Source of the DNA: Halopseudomonas oceani
GTDB lineage: Bacteria; Pseudomonadota; Gammaproteobacteria; Pseudomonadales; Pseudomonadaceae
DNA length: 64,000 nucleotides
Assembly: GCF_002903165.1 (NCBI RefSeq)
Contig: NZ_PPSK01000002.1
Coordinates: forward strand, 1-64,000
Reading direction: 5' to 3'
The position numbers and the translations under genes were made by a program. Numbering within the stretch: position 1 is the stretch's first letter; every line of letters begins with the position of its first letter. Below the pieces are notes generated by a model. That model saw only the letters and a list, made by a program, of their open reading frames with translations, searched no databases and was not told the DNA's origin. Positions 25,398 through 34,338 of the stretch are shown here, in pieces.

Positions 25398-25940
25398 ATG
25401 GCCAATACTCCTGAGCCGGCCGGGGCCCAACGGGTTGTACTCGGCAAGATTGTTTCGGTTCATGGGGTGCGTGGGGCGGTAAAGGTTTATTCCCATACCG
25501 ACCCGCTGGACAACGTGCTTGATTATGCGGAGTGGTCCCTGAATCGGGGCACCGAGCAACGCACAGTGTCTGTCCTCGGTGGTCGCGTCCAAGGGCGCGT
25601 GTTGGTGGTCAACCTCAAGGGGGTTGATGATCGCAACAAAGCCGAGGAGCTGGTCAATTTCGAGATCAGTATTGCGGCTGACGCACTGCCTGAACTCGAA
25701 GATGGCGATTTTTACTGGCATCAGCTGGAAGGCCTTCAGGTTATGAACCAGGAAGGGCAGCTGTTCGGGAAGGTGGATCACCTGCTCGAAACCGGCTCCA
25801 ACGATGTCATGGTGGTCAAGCCCTGCGAGGGCAGTATTGATCAGCGTGAGCGTCTGTTGCCTTATTTGCCGGGCCAGTTTGTAGTCAAGGTCGATCTGGA
25901 GACGAAAGTCATACTGGTCGACTGGGATGCGGAGTTCTGA
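25398..25940 (+). CDS. rimM: 16S rRNA processing protein RimM
   Basis: A 180-residue ribosome maturation factor that helps form the 30S head domain with S19. The N-terminal RimM barrel has LGKIVSVHGVRGAVKVYSHTD, and the C-terminal PRC-like barrel has DGDFYWHQLEGLQV ... GKVDHLLETGSNDVMVV and ends with VDLETKVILVDWDAEF. The position between rpsP and trmD is conserved. Confidence 0.97.
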   Translation: MANTPEPAGAQRVVLGKIVSVHGVRGAVKVYSHTDPLDNVLDYAEWSLNRGTEQRTVSVLGGRVQGRVLVVNLKGVDDRNKAEELVNFEISIAADALPELEDGDFYWHQLEGLQVMNQEGQLFGKVDHLLETGSNDVMVVKPCEGSIDQRERLLPYLPGQFVVKVDLETKVILVDWDAEF

Positions 25941-25943
25941 CCG

Positions 25944-26693
25944 GTGTGGGCCGGTGTCATTACCCTGTTTCCCGAGATGTTTGCGGCGCTGACCGAGTCC
26001 GGTGTTACCGGCAGGGCGGTCAAGCGAGGGCAGCTGAAAGTCGCTTTCAGTAACCCGCGCGAACACGCACATGACCGTCATCGCACGGTGGATGATCGCC
26101 CTTTCGGCGGTGGTCCCGGCATGCTGATGAAGGTTGAGCCGCTGCTGGAGGCAATTGAAGCCATCCGTCAGCAGGCTCCCTCCACCCCGCGGGTGATTTA
26201 CCTGTCTCCGCAGGGGCAGCCTCTGACGCAGAAACGCGTCGAACAGCTGGCGCAGCTGGACAGCCTTGTGCTGTTATGCGGGCGCTACGAGGGCATCGAC
26301 GAGCGCATCATCGATCGCTGCGTAGATGAGGAAATCTCCATTGGCGACTATGTGTTGTCCGGTGGCGAACTGGGAGCGATGGTGCTCCTGGACGCGGTGA
26401 CTCGTTTGATTCCCGGTGTACTGGGGCATGCGGATTCTGCGGCAGAAGATTCCTTTTCGGCGGGATGGCTCGATTGCCCACATTACACCCGACCGGAAGA
26501 ATTTGATGGGCAACGCGTACCGGACGTGTTGCTCAGCGGTAATCATGAACTGATCCGGCGCTGGCGTCTCAAGCAGTCTTTGGGTCGAACCTGGCAACGT
26601 CGGCCAGAGTTGCTCGAAGAGCTGGAATTGAGCAAAGAACAGCAACAGCTGCTGGCGGAATATATCCGTGAGCAGGAAACCGATAACCATTGA
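25944..26693 (+). CDS. trmD: tRNA (guanine-N1-)-methyltransferase TrmD
   Basis: A 249-residue SPOUT methyltransferase that methylates G37 of tRNAs with SAM, preventing frameshifts. It starts with GTG, giving [13 protein letters not shown]. Knot and catalytic motifs are visible: [32 protein letters not shown] and the [15 protein letters not shown] segment. rimM ends three bases before it and rplS follows. Confidence 0.98.
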   Translation: MWAGVITLFPEMFAALTESGVTGRAVKRGQLKVAFSNPREHAHDRHRTVDDRPFGGGPGMLMKVEPLLEAIEAIRQQAPSTPRVIYLSPQGQPLTQKRVEQLAQLDSLVLLCGRYEGIDERIIDRCVDEEISIGDYVLSGGELGAMVLLDAVTRLIPGVLGHADSAAEDSFSAGWLDCPHYTRPEEFDGQRVPDVLLSGNHELIRRWRLKQSLGRTWQRRPELLEELELSKEQQQLLAEYIREQETDNH

Positions 26694-26726
26694 AACAGGT
26701 CCGACGGCCTGTGCAGGAGAAGCAAG

Positions 26727-27074
26727 ATGTCCAATATTATTGCCCAGCTTGAAGCTGAACAGATGTCCAAGGAAATCCCCGCGTTTGCACCGGGTGATAC
26801 CGTTATCGTCCAGGTCAAGGTTAAGGAAGGTGAGCGCTCCCGTCTGCAGGCCTTCGAAGGCGTGGTTATCGGTAAGCGTAACCGTGGTCTGAACTCGGCT
26901 TTCACCGTTCGCAAGATCTCCAGCGGTGTTGGTGTTGAGCGTACTTTCCAGACTTTCTCGCCGCTGATCGACAGCATCACTGTCAAGCGTCGCGGTGACG
27001 TTCGCAAGGCCAAGCTGTACTACCTGCGTGCTCTGTCCGGTAAGGCTGCTCGCATCAAGGAAAAGCTGTCCTGA
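26727..27074 (+). CDS. rplS: 50S ribosomal protein L19
   Basis: A 115-residue ribosomal protein located at the 30S-50S interface. Diagnostic strings are [29 protein letters not shown] and [13 protein letters not shown]. It is the last gene of the operon, with a strong terminator 18 bases after its stop. Confidence 0.98.
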   Translation: MSNIIAQLEAEQMSKEIPAFAPGDTVIVQVKVKEGERSRLQAFEGVVIGKRNRGLNSAFTVRKISSGVGVERTFQTFSPLIDSITVKRRGDVRKAKLYYLRALSGKAARIKEKLS

Positions 27075-27091
27075 TCGGACAACTGACCCAC

Positions 27092-27119
27092 AAAAAAGCA
27101 GCCTGAGGGCTGCTTTTTT
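27092..27119 (+). terminator. Strong terminator of the rpsP-rplS operon
   Basis: A perfect 12-bp stem, AAAAAAGCAGCC (27092-27103) and GGCTGCTTTTTT (27108-27119), with loop TGAG. The T-run is part of the right arm. Confidence 0.95.
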
Positions 27120-27169
27120 GTGCCTGAGTGTTTTTAATCGACGGGTCGTCGCCCACTCGAGTCAAATCC

Positions 27170-28090
27170 ATGCCTGATGTTGCGCCAATGCCGGTCAGTG
27201 ACGCGGATCAGCAGCTGATCGATCAGTTCCTTGATAGCCTTTGGCTGGAAAAGGGCTTATCGAAGCACACTTGCAGTGCCTATCGCACCGACCTGCGGAC
27301 GCTGGCCGGTTGGCTGGGGCAGCGCCGCACTGGCTTGCTTCAGGTGTCGCGTGCTGATCTGATGGCGCACTTGGGTTGGCGGCTGAGCGCGGGTTATCAG
27401 GCGCGCTCCAGCGCGCGTCTGCTGTCCTGTGTGCGCAGTTTCTATCGCTACCTGCTGCGCCAGCAGTTGATTGCCGAAGATCCGACCCGTGACGTGGCCA
27501 TGCCCAAGATTGGCCGGCCGCTGCCGAAGGCGTTGAGTGAGGCTGATGTTGAGCGGCTGCTCGCGGCACCGGACAGCGAAGACAGCCTCGGCATGCGTGA
27601 CCGCTGCATGCTGGAAGTTCTGTACGCCACCGGGCTGCGCGTCAGTGAGTTGGTCGGGCTGCGGCTGGATCAGCTGAATTTGCGTCAGGGTGTGGTGCGG
27701 GTAACCGGCAAGGGCAGCAAAGAGCGGCTGGTTCCGTTGGGGGAGGAGGCGATGCTCTGGCTGGAGCCGTATCTGCATTCTGCTCGCGTCGCGTTGCTGG
27801 CTGGCAAGCCGAGTGATGTGCTGTTTCCCAGTCGGCTGGGGCGGATGATGACGCGGCAAACCTTTTGGCACCGCATCAAGTTGCATGCGCAGACGGCAGG
27901 TATCCGCAGCGGGCTGTCGCCGCATACCTTGCGCCACGCTTTTGCGACGCATCTGCTCAATCATGGGGCCGACCTGCGGGTGGTGCAGATGCTGCTAGGG
28001 CACAGTGATCTTTCTACCACGCAGATCTACACCCATATCGCGCGGCAGCGCTTGCATGATCTGCACGCGCAGCACCATCCCCGAGGGTGA
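27170..28090 (+). CDS. xerD: Site-specific tyrosine recombinase XerD
   Basis: A 306-residue tyrosine recombinase that acts with XerC at dif to resolve chromosome dimers. It has an N-terminal core-binding domain (SLWLEKGLSKHTCSAYRTDL) and a catalytic domain with arginine in ATGLRVSEL, lysine in GKGSKERLVP, HTLRHAFATHLLNHGADLRVVQ, and LLGHSDLSTTQIYTH with the nucleophile tyrosine. Position between rplS and dsbC is the pseudomonad order. Start at 27170 is a choice; 27188 is also possible. Confidence 0.93.
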   Translation: MPDVAPMPVSDADQQLIDQFLDSLWLEKGLSKHTCSAYRTDLRTLAGWLGQRRTGLLQVSRADLMAHLGWRLSAGYQARSSARLLSCVRSFYRYLLRQQLIAEDPTRDVAMPKIGRPLPKALSEADVERLLAAPDSEDSLGMRDRCMLEVLYATGLRVSELVGLRLDQLNLRQGVVRVTGKGSKERLVPLGEEAMLWLEPYLHSARVALLAGKPSDVLFPSRLGRMMTRQTFWHRIKLHAQTAGIRSGLSPHTLRHAFATHLLNHGADLRVVQMLLGHSDLSTTQIYTHIARQRLHDLHAQHHPRG

Positions 28091-28288
28091 ACCCCGTGGT
28101 GCGGAGTACTCCGTCGGACGAGTGCTCAAGCCCGCATCTGGCTGCGTTTCCCGCCGGTCAATAGGGCCGCTATTGGTTGTGCACTGCGCTTTATTTTCGC
28201 AGTCTCGATCGTTTGCAGAGCGCGTGTGGAATTGGTCAGTGCTTCCTTTATTCATGTTAAGCTTGACGGTCTTCAAAAGGAGTGGACT

Positions 28289-29008
28289 ATGCGACTGAAA
28301 ATCGGCCTGGCCGCCATACTGGCTCTGGCAGCGACACAAGTCATGGCGAACCCCGATCAGGCGATCCGGGACGCTCTGAAGACGATGAATTTTGATGTGC
28401 CGGTCAAGGTCGTGAGCGAGTCTCCCGTGGCGGGCCTGTACACTGTTGAACTGGAAAGTGGCCGCGTTCTTTATGCCAGTGCAGACGGCAAGTATTTCGT
28501 CCAGGGCTCGATGATTGAGGTCAATGACGGCCGGCCGCGCAACCTCACGTCCATCGCCGAGGCGCGCAACATCGGCGCGGTGATCAATGGCTTGCCGCAG
28601 CAAGAATTGATCGTGTTTGCGCCAGAGCAACCGAAGACCCATATCACGGTGTTCACTGACGTGGACTGTGGCTACTGCCGCAAGCTGCACAATGAAGTGC
28701 AGCAGTTGAACGACTTAGGTATCGAAGTGCGCTACGCTGCGTTCCCGCGCGGTGGTATGCAGTCCCGTGCAGCCAGCATCATGCAGTCAGTCTGGTGCGC
28801 AGATGACCGCAAGGCCGCGTTGACCGCAGCCAAGCAAGACGATGCAATTGCGCTGGCCAGCTGTGATAACCCGGTTGCGCGTCAGTACGAACTGGGTCAG
28901 CAGGTAGGCGTGCAGGGTACGCCGGCCATTTTTATGGCCAACGGGGTGTTGATCCCCGGTTATCAGCCAGCCGCTCAACTAGCGGCTATCGCGCTGGAAA
29001 ATCAGTAA
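28289..29008 (+). CDS. dsbC: Thiol:disulfide interchange protein DsbC
   Basis: A 239-residue periplasmic disulfide isomerase with signal peptide (cleavage after VMA, residue 20). An N-terminal dimerisation domain (SPVAGLYTVELESGRVLYASADGKYFVQG) is followed by a thioredoxin domain with active site CGYC (residues 127-130) and the cis-proline loop GTPAIF. AAAAGGAG at 28276-28283 decides the ATG at 28289. The 200 bases before it hold nothing recognisable. A terminator follows the gene. Confidence 0.96.
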   Translation: MRLKIGLAAILALAATQVMANPDQAIRDALKTMNFDVPVKVVSESPVAGLYTVELESGRVLYASADGKYFVQGSMIEVNDGRPRNLTSIAEARNIGAVINGLPQQELIVFAPEQPKTHITVFTDVDCGYCRKLHNEVQQLNDLGIEVRYAAFPRGGMQSRAASIMQSVWCADDRKAALTAAKQDDAIALASCDNPVARQYELGQQVGVQGTPAIFMANGVLIPGYQPAAQLAAIALENQ

Positions 29009-29012
29009 TAAC

Positions 29013-29043
29013 CGCGCTGGCGAGGACCTCTCCAGCGCGTTTT
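29013..29043 (+). terminator. Terminator after dsbC
   Basis: CGCGCTGG (29013-29020) pairs with CCAGCGCG (29032-29039), followed by TTTT at 29040-29043. It separates dsbC from hom. Confidence 0.8.
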
Positions 29044-29079
29044 CATGTAATCGACTAACAACCAGGTAGGGACCAAAGT

Positions 29080-30384
29080 TTGAAACCGGTCAAAGTAGGT
29101 ATTTGTGGATTGGGCACCGTCGGCGGTGGCACCTTCAATGTTCTGCAGCGCAACGCGACGGAAATTGCCCGGCGTGCTGGGCGTGGCATTGAGGTCGCCC
29201 AGATTGCAACCCGGCACCCGAACCCGGCCTGCAGCCTGGGTATGACACCGGTAACCGACGACGTCTTCGAACTGGTCAATAACCCCGAGATCGACATCAT
29301 TGTCGAACTGATCGGCGGTTACACGCTGGCCAAGGATGTGGTGCTCAAGGCGATCGAAAATGGCAAGCACGTGGTCACCGCCAACAAGGCGCTGATTGCC
29401 GTGCACGGCAACGAGATCTTCGCTGCTGCCAGCGCCAAGGGCGTGATGGTTGCGTTCGAGGCCTCGGTTGCCGGCGGTATTCCGATCATCAAGGCGCTGC
29501 GTGAAGGTTTGGCCGCCAACCGCATCGACTGGGTCGCCGGCATCATCAACGGCACCGGCAACTTCATCCTGACTGAAATGCGTGACAAGGGCCGGACGTT
29601 TGAAGACGTGCTCGCTGAAGCGCAGGCGCTGGGTTATGCCGAGGCTGATCCGACCTTCGACGTGGAAGGTATTGATGCGGCGCACAAGCTGACCATTCTG
29701 GCGTCTATTGCCTTCGGTATTCCGCTGCAGTTCGACAAGGCCTACACCGAAGGGATCACCAAGCTGACCACCGCTGACGTGAACTACGCCGAAGCGCTGG
29801 GTTACCGCATCAAGCACCTGGGTGTGGCGCGCCGCACCGAGCAGGGCGTTGAGCTGCGTGTGCACCCGACCCTGATCCCGGCCGACCGTCTGATCGCCAA
29901 CGTCAACGGTGTGATGAACGCCGTTATGGTAAATGGCGATGCTGTCGGTTCTACCCTGTATTACGGCGCCGGTGCTGGCGCTGAGCCCACTGCTTCTGCG
30001 GTTGTTGCCGACATTATCGACGTGGTCCGCACCCTGACCACCGACCCGACCAACCGCGTTCCGCACCTGGCGTTCCAGGCTGATGCGCTGTCGGATCTGC
30101 CGGTGCTGCCTGTTGATGAGGTTGAAACCGCCTACTACCTGCGCCTGCACGCGCAGGACCGCCCGGGCGTGCTGGCCAAGGTCGCGACCATCCTGTCCGA
30201 GCGTGGCATCAACATCGAATCGATCATGCAGAAGGACGTGGAAGAGCAGGACGGCCTGGTGCCGATGATTCTGCTGACTCACCGCGTGCGCGAGCAGAAC
30301 ATGAACGACGCGATTGCCGCGCTGGAGTCGCTTGAAGATATCGCCGGCCCGCTGATGCGGATCCGCGTGGAACAACTGGACTAA
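29080..30384 (+). CDS. hom: Homoserine dehydrogenase
   Basis: A 434-residue NAD(P)-dependent enzyme reducing aspartate semialdehyde to homoserine in the threonine/methionine branch. It has an N-terminal Rossmann motif GICGLGTVGGG, a catalytic domain with GGYTLAKDVVLKAIENGKHVVTANK and the substrate-binding INGTGNFILTEM, and a C-terminal ACT domain (YYLRLHAQDRPGVLAKVATILSERGINIESIMQK) for threonine feedback. The start is TTG at 29080, with AGGTAGGGA upstream. thrC follows after a large inverted repeat. Confidence 0.97.
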   Translation: MKPVKVGICGLGTVGGGTFNVLQRNATEIARRAGRGIEVAQIATRHPNPACSLGMTPVTDDVFELVNNPEIDIIVELIGGYTLAKDVVLKAIENGKHVVTANKALIAVHGNEIFAAASAKGVMVAFEASVAGGIPIIKALREGLAANRIDWVAGIINGTGNFILTEMRDKGRTFEDVLAEAQALGYAEADPTFDVEGIDAAHKLTILASIAFGIPLQFDKAYTEGITKLTTADVNYAEALGYRIKHLGVARRTEQGVELRVHPTLIPADRLIANVNGVMNAVMVNGDAVGSTLYYGAGAGAEPTASAVVADIIDVVRTLTTDPTNRVPHLAFQADALSDLPVLPVDEVETAYYLRLHAQDRPGVLAKVATILSERGINIESIMQKDVEEQDGLVPMILLTHRVREQNMNDAIAALESLEDIAGPLMRIRVEQLD

Positions 30385-30391
30385 TCCAGCG

Positions 30392-30457
30392 GCAAGCGAC
30401 AAGCGACAAGCGGCAAGTAACCCCCCCGGCACTTGCCGCTTGTCGTCTGCGGCTTGC
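30392..30457 (+). repeat. Long inverted repeat between hom and thrC
   Basis: Two 27-base arms (30392-30418 and 30431-30457) pair at 23 of 27 positions, the inner 15 (CGACAAGCGGCAAGT) perfectly, over a 12-base loop with a run of seven C. The left arm is itself built from repeats of a CAAGCGG/CAAGCGA-like heptamer. It ends 24 bases before the thrC start codon. No T-run follows, so it is more likely a translation or processing element, or a dispersed intergenic repeat, than a terminator. Confidence 0.8.
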
Positions 30458-30481
30458 AGCTCAAACCGAAGGTTTGCCGAT

Positions 30482-31891
30482 ATGCGTTATATCAGTACCC
30501 GTGGCCAGGCTCCGGCCCTCAATTTCGAAGACGTGCTGCTGGCCGGTCTGGCCTCTGACGGCGGTCTGTACGTACCCGAGAACCTGCCGCGTTTTACCCA
30601 GGAGCAGATTGCTTCCTGGGCCGGCCTGCCGTACCACGAGCTAGCGTTCAACGTCATGCGTCCGTTCGTTAGTGGCAGCATTCCGGATGCCGATTTCAAA
30701 CAGATTCTGCAGGACACCTACGGCGTCTTTGAGCACAAGGCCGTTGCACCGCTGCGTCAGCTGGACAGCAACGAGTGGGTGATGGAGCTGTTCCACGGCC
30801 CGACCCTGGCGTTCAAGGACTTTGCCCTGCAGCTGCTGGGCCGTTTGCTCGACTACTTCCTGGTCAAGCGCGGCGAGCGTGTGGTGATCATGGGCGCTAC
30901 CTCTGGTGATACCGGTTCGGCCGCCATTGAGGGTTGCAAAGCCTGCGAGAACGTCGACATCTTCATCATGCACCCGCATAACCGGGTGTCCGAGGTGCAG
31001 CGTCGCCAGATGACCAGCATCCTTGGCGAGAACATCCACAACATCGCCATCGAAGGCAACTTCGACGACTGTCAGGAGATGGTCAAGGCCAGTTTCGCCG
31101 ACCAGGGCTTCCTCAAGGGTACTCGTCTGGTCGCGGTCAACTCGATCAACTGGGCGCGCATCATGGCGCAGATCGTCTACTACTTCCACGCAGCCCTGCA
31201 GCTCGGTGGCCCGGCGCGCTCCATGGCGTTCTCGGTACCGACCGGCAACTTCGGCGACATCTTCGCTGGTTACCTGGCGCGCAATATGGGCCTGCCGATC
31301 AGCCAACTGATCGTTGCCACTAACCGCAACGACATCCTGCACCGCTTCATGAGCGGCAATCACTACGACAAGGACACCCTGCACCCGTCGCTGTCGCCGT
31401 CGATGGACATCATGGTGTCGTCCAACTTCGAACGCCTGCTGTTCGATCTGCACGGTCGTAACGGTGCGCTGGTGGCCAAGCTGATGGACGACTTCAAGGT
31501 CAGCGGCAAGCTGTCGGTCGAAGATGATCGCTGGACTGAGGCGCGCAAGTTGTTCGACTCGCTGGCAGTTGACGACGAAGGCACCTGTGCAACCATCGCC
31601 GAGGTATTCGAGCAGTGCGGCGAAGTGCTGGACCCGCACACTGCCATTGGCGTACGTGCAGCCCGTGAATGCCGTCGCTCGCTGTCGACGCCGATGATTA
31701 CCCTGGGCACTGCGCACCCGGTCAAGTTCCCGGATGCGGTCCGTCAGGCTGGCGTTGGCGAAGCATTGCACCTACCGGCGCATCTGAGCGATCTGTTCGA
31801 GCGCGAAGAGCGCATGACCGTGCTGCCGAACAGCCTGGCCGATGTACAAGCGTTCGTCGCCGCGCACGGCAATCGCGGCAAGCCGCTCTAA
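30482..31891 (+). CDS. thrC: Threonine synthase
   Basis: A 469-residue PLP enzyme converting O-phosphohomoserine to threonine, the last step of the pathway begun by hom. The N-terminal [31 protein letters not shown] is typical of the long proteobacterial/fungal form; the PLP lysine is K112 in [21 protein letters not shown] is the phosphate-binding loop. The ATG at 30482 begins MRYISTRG. A strong terminator follows. Confidence 0.97.
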   Translation: MRYISTRGQAPALNFEDVLLAGLASDGGLYVPENLPRFTQEQIASWAGLPYHELAFNVMRPFVSGSIPDADFKQILQDTYGVFEHKAVAPLRQLDSNEWVMELFHGPTLAFKDFALQLLGRLLDYFLVKRGERVVIMGATSGDTGSAAIEGCKACENVDIFIMHPHNRVSEVQRRQMTSILGENIHNIAIEGNFDDCQEMVKASFADQGFLKGTRLVAVNSINWARIMAQIVYYFHAALQLGGPARSMAFSVPTGNFGDIFAGYLARNMGLPISQLIVATNRNDILHRFMSGNHYDKDTLHPSLSPSMDIMVSSNFERLLFDLHGRNGALVAKLMDDFKVSGKLSVEDDRWTEARKLFDSLAVDDEGTCATIAEVFEQCGEVLDPHTAIGVRAARECRRSLSTPMITLGTAHPVKFPDAVRQAGVGEALHLPAHLSDLFEREERMTVLPNSLADVQAFVAAHGNRGKPL

Positions 31892-31905
31892 GCGAAGCGG
31901 CTGAC

Positions 31906-31937
31906 ACAACAACGGCGCCTTTGGGCGCCGTTGTTGT
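31906..31937. terminator. Bidirectional terminator between thrC and ohr
   Basis: A perfect 14-bp stem, ACAACAACGGCGCC (31906-31919) and GGCGCCGTTGTTGT (31924-31937), with loop TTTG. It lies between two convergent genes. Confidence 0.88.
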
Positions 31938-31946
31938 TTGTGCGTC

Positions 31947-32375
31947 TTACTCGACCCGGGTCAGGGTCACATCAATATTGCCGCGGGTGGCGTTGGAATA
32001 CGGGCAGACCTGGTGGGCGCGCTCGATCAATTGTTCGGCCTGCTCTGCAGGCATGCCCGGCAGGCTGACGCGCAGTTCCACTTCGATGCCGAAGCCCTGC
32101 GGAATCTGACCAATACCCACCACGCCCTCAACCGAGGCATCGGCTGGCATCGGCAACTTGTCGCGCCCGGCGACAAACTTCATCGCACCAATGAAACAGG
32201 CCGAGTAGCCCGCGGCAAACAACTGCTCGGGGTTGGTGCCCTGGCCACCTGCGCCGCCCAGTTCTTTTGGCGTGGTCAGTTCGATATCCAGTACCCCGTC
32301 TGACGAAACGGCGCGACCGTCCCGGCCGCCGGTGGCCTCTGCGTAGGCGCGATAGACAACGTTCTCGATGGTCAT
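31947..32375 (-). CDS. ohr: Organic hydroperoxide resistance protein Ohr
   Basis: A 142-residue OsmC/Ohr-fold thiol peroxidase that reduces organic hydroperoxides using lipoylated proteins. The two catalytic cysteines are C60 ([12 protein letters not shown]) and C124 ([13 protein letters not shown]), both typical of Ohr rather than OsmC. The ATG at 32375 has GGAGAG upstream; the longer frame to 32408 is not needed. Repeated operator-like sequences lie upstream, but no ohrR gene is adjacent. Confidence 0.94.
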   Translation of the reverse strand: MTIENVVYRAYAEATGGRDGRAVSSDGVLDIELTTPKELGGAGGQGTNPEQLFAAGYSACFIGAMKFVAGRDKLPMPADASVEGVVGIGQIPQGFGIEVELRVSLPGMPAEQAEQLIERAHQVCPYSNATRGNIDVTLTRVE

Positions 32376-32391
32376 GATTGCTCTCCTGTCC

Positions 32392-32466
32392 AAAATTAAG
32401 TTGTACACAATCTATGTGCTGACTATGGTCGCAATTTAAGTTGTGCGCAATTTATTTTGCAATTCA
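32392..32466. promoter_or_regulatory. Repeated operator-like elements upstream of ohr
   Basis: ATTAAGTTGTACACAAT (32395-32411) recurs as TTTAAGTTGTGCGCAAT (32435-32451), exactly 40 bases apart with three differences. A third related half, GCAATTTATTTTGC, overlaps at 32447-32460. The CAA/TTG dyads resemble OhrR-type MarR operators. The site could also affect the divergent transporter gene at 32524. Confidence 0.5.
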
Positions 32467-32523
32467 GGCGACGAGCGGTGCCCGGGTTATACTCGCTGCC
32501 CTGATTCTTGTGGCGGAGTTCGA

Positions 32524-33402
32524 ATGCCTTATCTTGTTGCGGTAACCCTGCTGTGGGCGGTGTCGTTCAGCCTGATTGGCGAGTATCTGGCGGGTCAGGT
32601 CGACAGCTATTTCGCCGTGCTGACGCGGGCCATGCTGGCTGGGTTGCTGTTCCTGCCGCTGTTGCGAGTGCGCCTGCTGCCCCGCCCGGTGGTACCGGGC
32701 TTGCTGGTGGTTGGCGCGTTGCAGTTTGGGGTCACCTACATCTGTCTGTATCAATCCTTCGAGTACATATCGGTACCCGAGGTGCTGCTGTTTACCATCT
32801 TTACTCCGTTACATGTGGCGGTCATTGATGACTTACTGAACCGGCGCTTCAGTCTGGGCCCGCTGGTCGCCGCGGCGATCGCGGTGGTCGGTGCCGGGAT
32901 CATGCGTTACGACGGCCTCAGTGACAGCTTTATTCGCGGTTTTCTGATTCTGCAGTTGGCCAACTTCACCTTTGCGGCCGGGCAGGTGGGGTACGCCCAT
33001 CTGGCTCGGCGTTATGAACTGACCTCGACGCAGCAATGGCAGGGCTTTGGGTTGTTTTTCATCGGTGCATTGATGGTGATGCTGCCAGCCTGGTTGCTGC
33101 TGGGTAATCCGGAACGCCTGCCGCATACCGCGCTGCAATGGTCGGTGCTGGTCTGGTTGGGGCTGGTAGCGTCCGGGCTCGGCTTTCTGTTCTGGAATCG
33201 CGGTGCCGCGCAAGTGGACGCCGGCACCCTTGGCATTATGAACAATGCGCTGGTGCCGGCGGGTTTGCTGGTCAATCTGCTAATCTGGAATCACGATGCC
33301 GATCTGCTGCGGCTCGCGGCTGGTTCCGTGGTGATCGGGCTATCGCTTTGGGTCAACGCCCGCTGGCCGCGCTGGTTCGGCGCACGGCCAGCACAGCCCT
33401 GA
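32524..33402 (+). CDS. EamA/DMT-family transporter
   Basis: A 292-residue inner-membrane transporter with ten predicted helices in two EamA repeats. It resembles the carboxylate/amino-acid export group of the drug/metabolite transporter superfamily; the substrate is unknown. The ATG at 32524 has GGAG shortly before it. It is divergent from ohr. Confidence 0.83.
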   Translation: MPYLVAVTLLWAVSFSLIGEYLAGQVDSYFAVLTRAMLAGLLFLPLLRVRLLPRPVVPGLLVVGALQFGVTYICLYQSFEYISVPEVLLFTIFTPLHVAVIDDLLNRRFSLGPLVAAAIAVVGAGIMRYDGLSDSFIRGFLILQLANFTFAAGQVGYAHLARRYELTSTQQWQGFGLFFIGALMVMLPAWLLLGNPERLPHTALQWSVLVWLGLVASGLGFLFWNRGAAQVDAGTLGIMNNALVPAGLLVNLLIWNHDADLLRLAAGSVVIGLSLWVNARWPRWFGARPAQP

Positions 33403-33408
33403 CGGCGG

Positions 33409-34308
33409 TCAGAGCGGCCCGGCGAAGGTGTCGCAGGCGGTGATGTCGCCGCTGTCGAAGCCGCGTTTGAACCATTTCACCCGCTGCGCCGAGGTGCCGT
33501 GGGTGAAGCTGTCCGGTACCACATCCTGGCCGGCCTGGCGCTGCAGGCGGTCATCGCCGATGGCGCTGGCGGCAGTCAGGGCTTCGTCCAGATCATCCGG
33601 GTCCAGCAGCTGGCGTTCGCGGTTGGCGGCGTGGCCCCAGAGGCCGGCAAAGCAATCGGCCTGCAGTTCCTGACGGACTGACAGCGCATTCACCTCGGCC
33701 TGGCTGCGGCCGGCGCCTGCCTGGCGCACCTTTTGGCTGATGCCCAGCAGAGTTTGCACGTGGTGGCCCACTTCATGGGCGATGACGTAGGCCTGAGCGA
33801 AGTCGCCGGGGGCACCAAGCTGCTGTTTCATGTCATTGAAGAACGCCAGATCCAGATAGACCTGCTGATCGCCCGGGCAGTAGAACGGGCCAACGGCCGA
33901 GCTGGCGCTGCCGCAGGCGGACTGCACACGGTTGGAAAACAGCACCAGTTTGGGCTCCTGATACTGCCGGCCGATGCGCTGGAATACCTGATGCCAAGTG
34001 GTCTCAGTATCGGCCAGCACCACGCTGACGAATTCGGTCAGTTCCTGCTCAGCCGGGGAGAGCGGACGCTGGCTTTGCTGGGTGACGGTTTGGCCGCCGC
34101 CGAGCAGCAAGGGCAGCAGGTCGATGCCGAGCATCTTGCCGCCGATGATGGCTACCGCGCCAATGGCGAGAACCCAGCGGCCGCCGCGGGTTCCGATCAG
34201 CATGGGAATTAAACGCAGCAGCAGTGCGCCGCCAGCACCGGCGCTTGAAATGCTGTCGCCTCTGCGGTCTTCGATATTGCTGCTTCGCCGTCTGCCGCGC
34301 CAATCCAT
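33409..34308 (-). CDS. ypfJ: YpfJ-type neutral zinc metallopeptidase
   Basis: A 299-residue protein with an N-terminal soluble arginine-rich segment, a membrane region (residues 28-70) and an extracytoplasmic zincin domain. The zinc motif is IAHEVGHHVQ (H178, E179, H182), and the downstream ELQADCFAGLWGH is the conserved YpfJ block. CDTF at the end and paired cysteines (SACGSA, FYCPG) suggest disulfides. Physiological substrate unknown. The CHAD-domain gene lies 30 bases upstream on the same strand. Confidence 0.9.
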   Translation of the reverse strand: MDWRGRRRSSNIEDRRGDSISSAGAGGALLLRLIPMLIGTRGGRWVLAIGAVAIIGGKMLGIDLLPLLLGGGQTVTQQSQRPLSPAEQELTEFVSVVLADTETTWHQVFQRIGRQYQEPKLVLFSNRVQSACGSASSAVGPFYCPGDQQVYLDLAFFNDMKQQLGAPGDFAQAYVIAHEVGHHVQTLLGISQKVRQAGAGRSQAEVNALSVRQELQADCFAGLWGHAANRERQLLDPDDLDEALTAASAIGDDRLQRQAGQDVVPDSFTHGTSAQRVKWFKRGFDSGDITACDTFAGPL

Positions 34309-34338
34309 CAGTGTCTCCTCGAATAACTGCCTCTCGGA

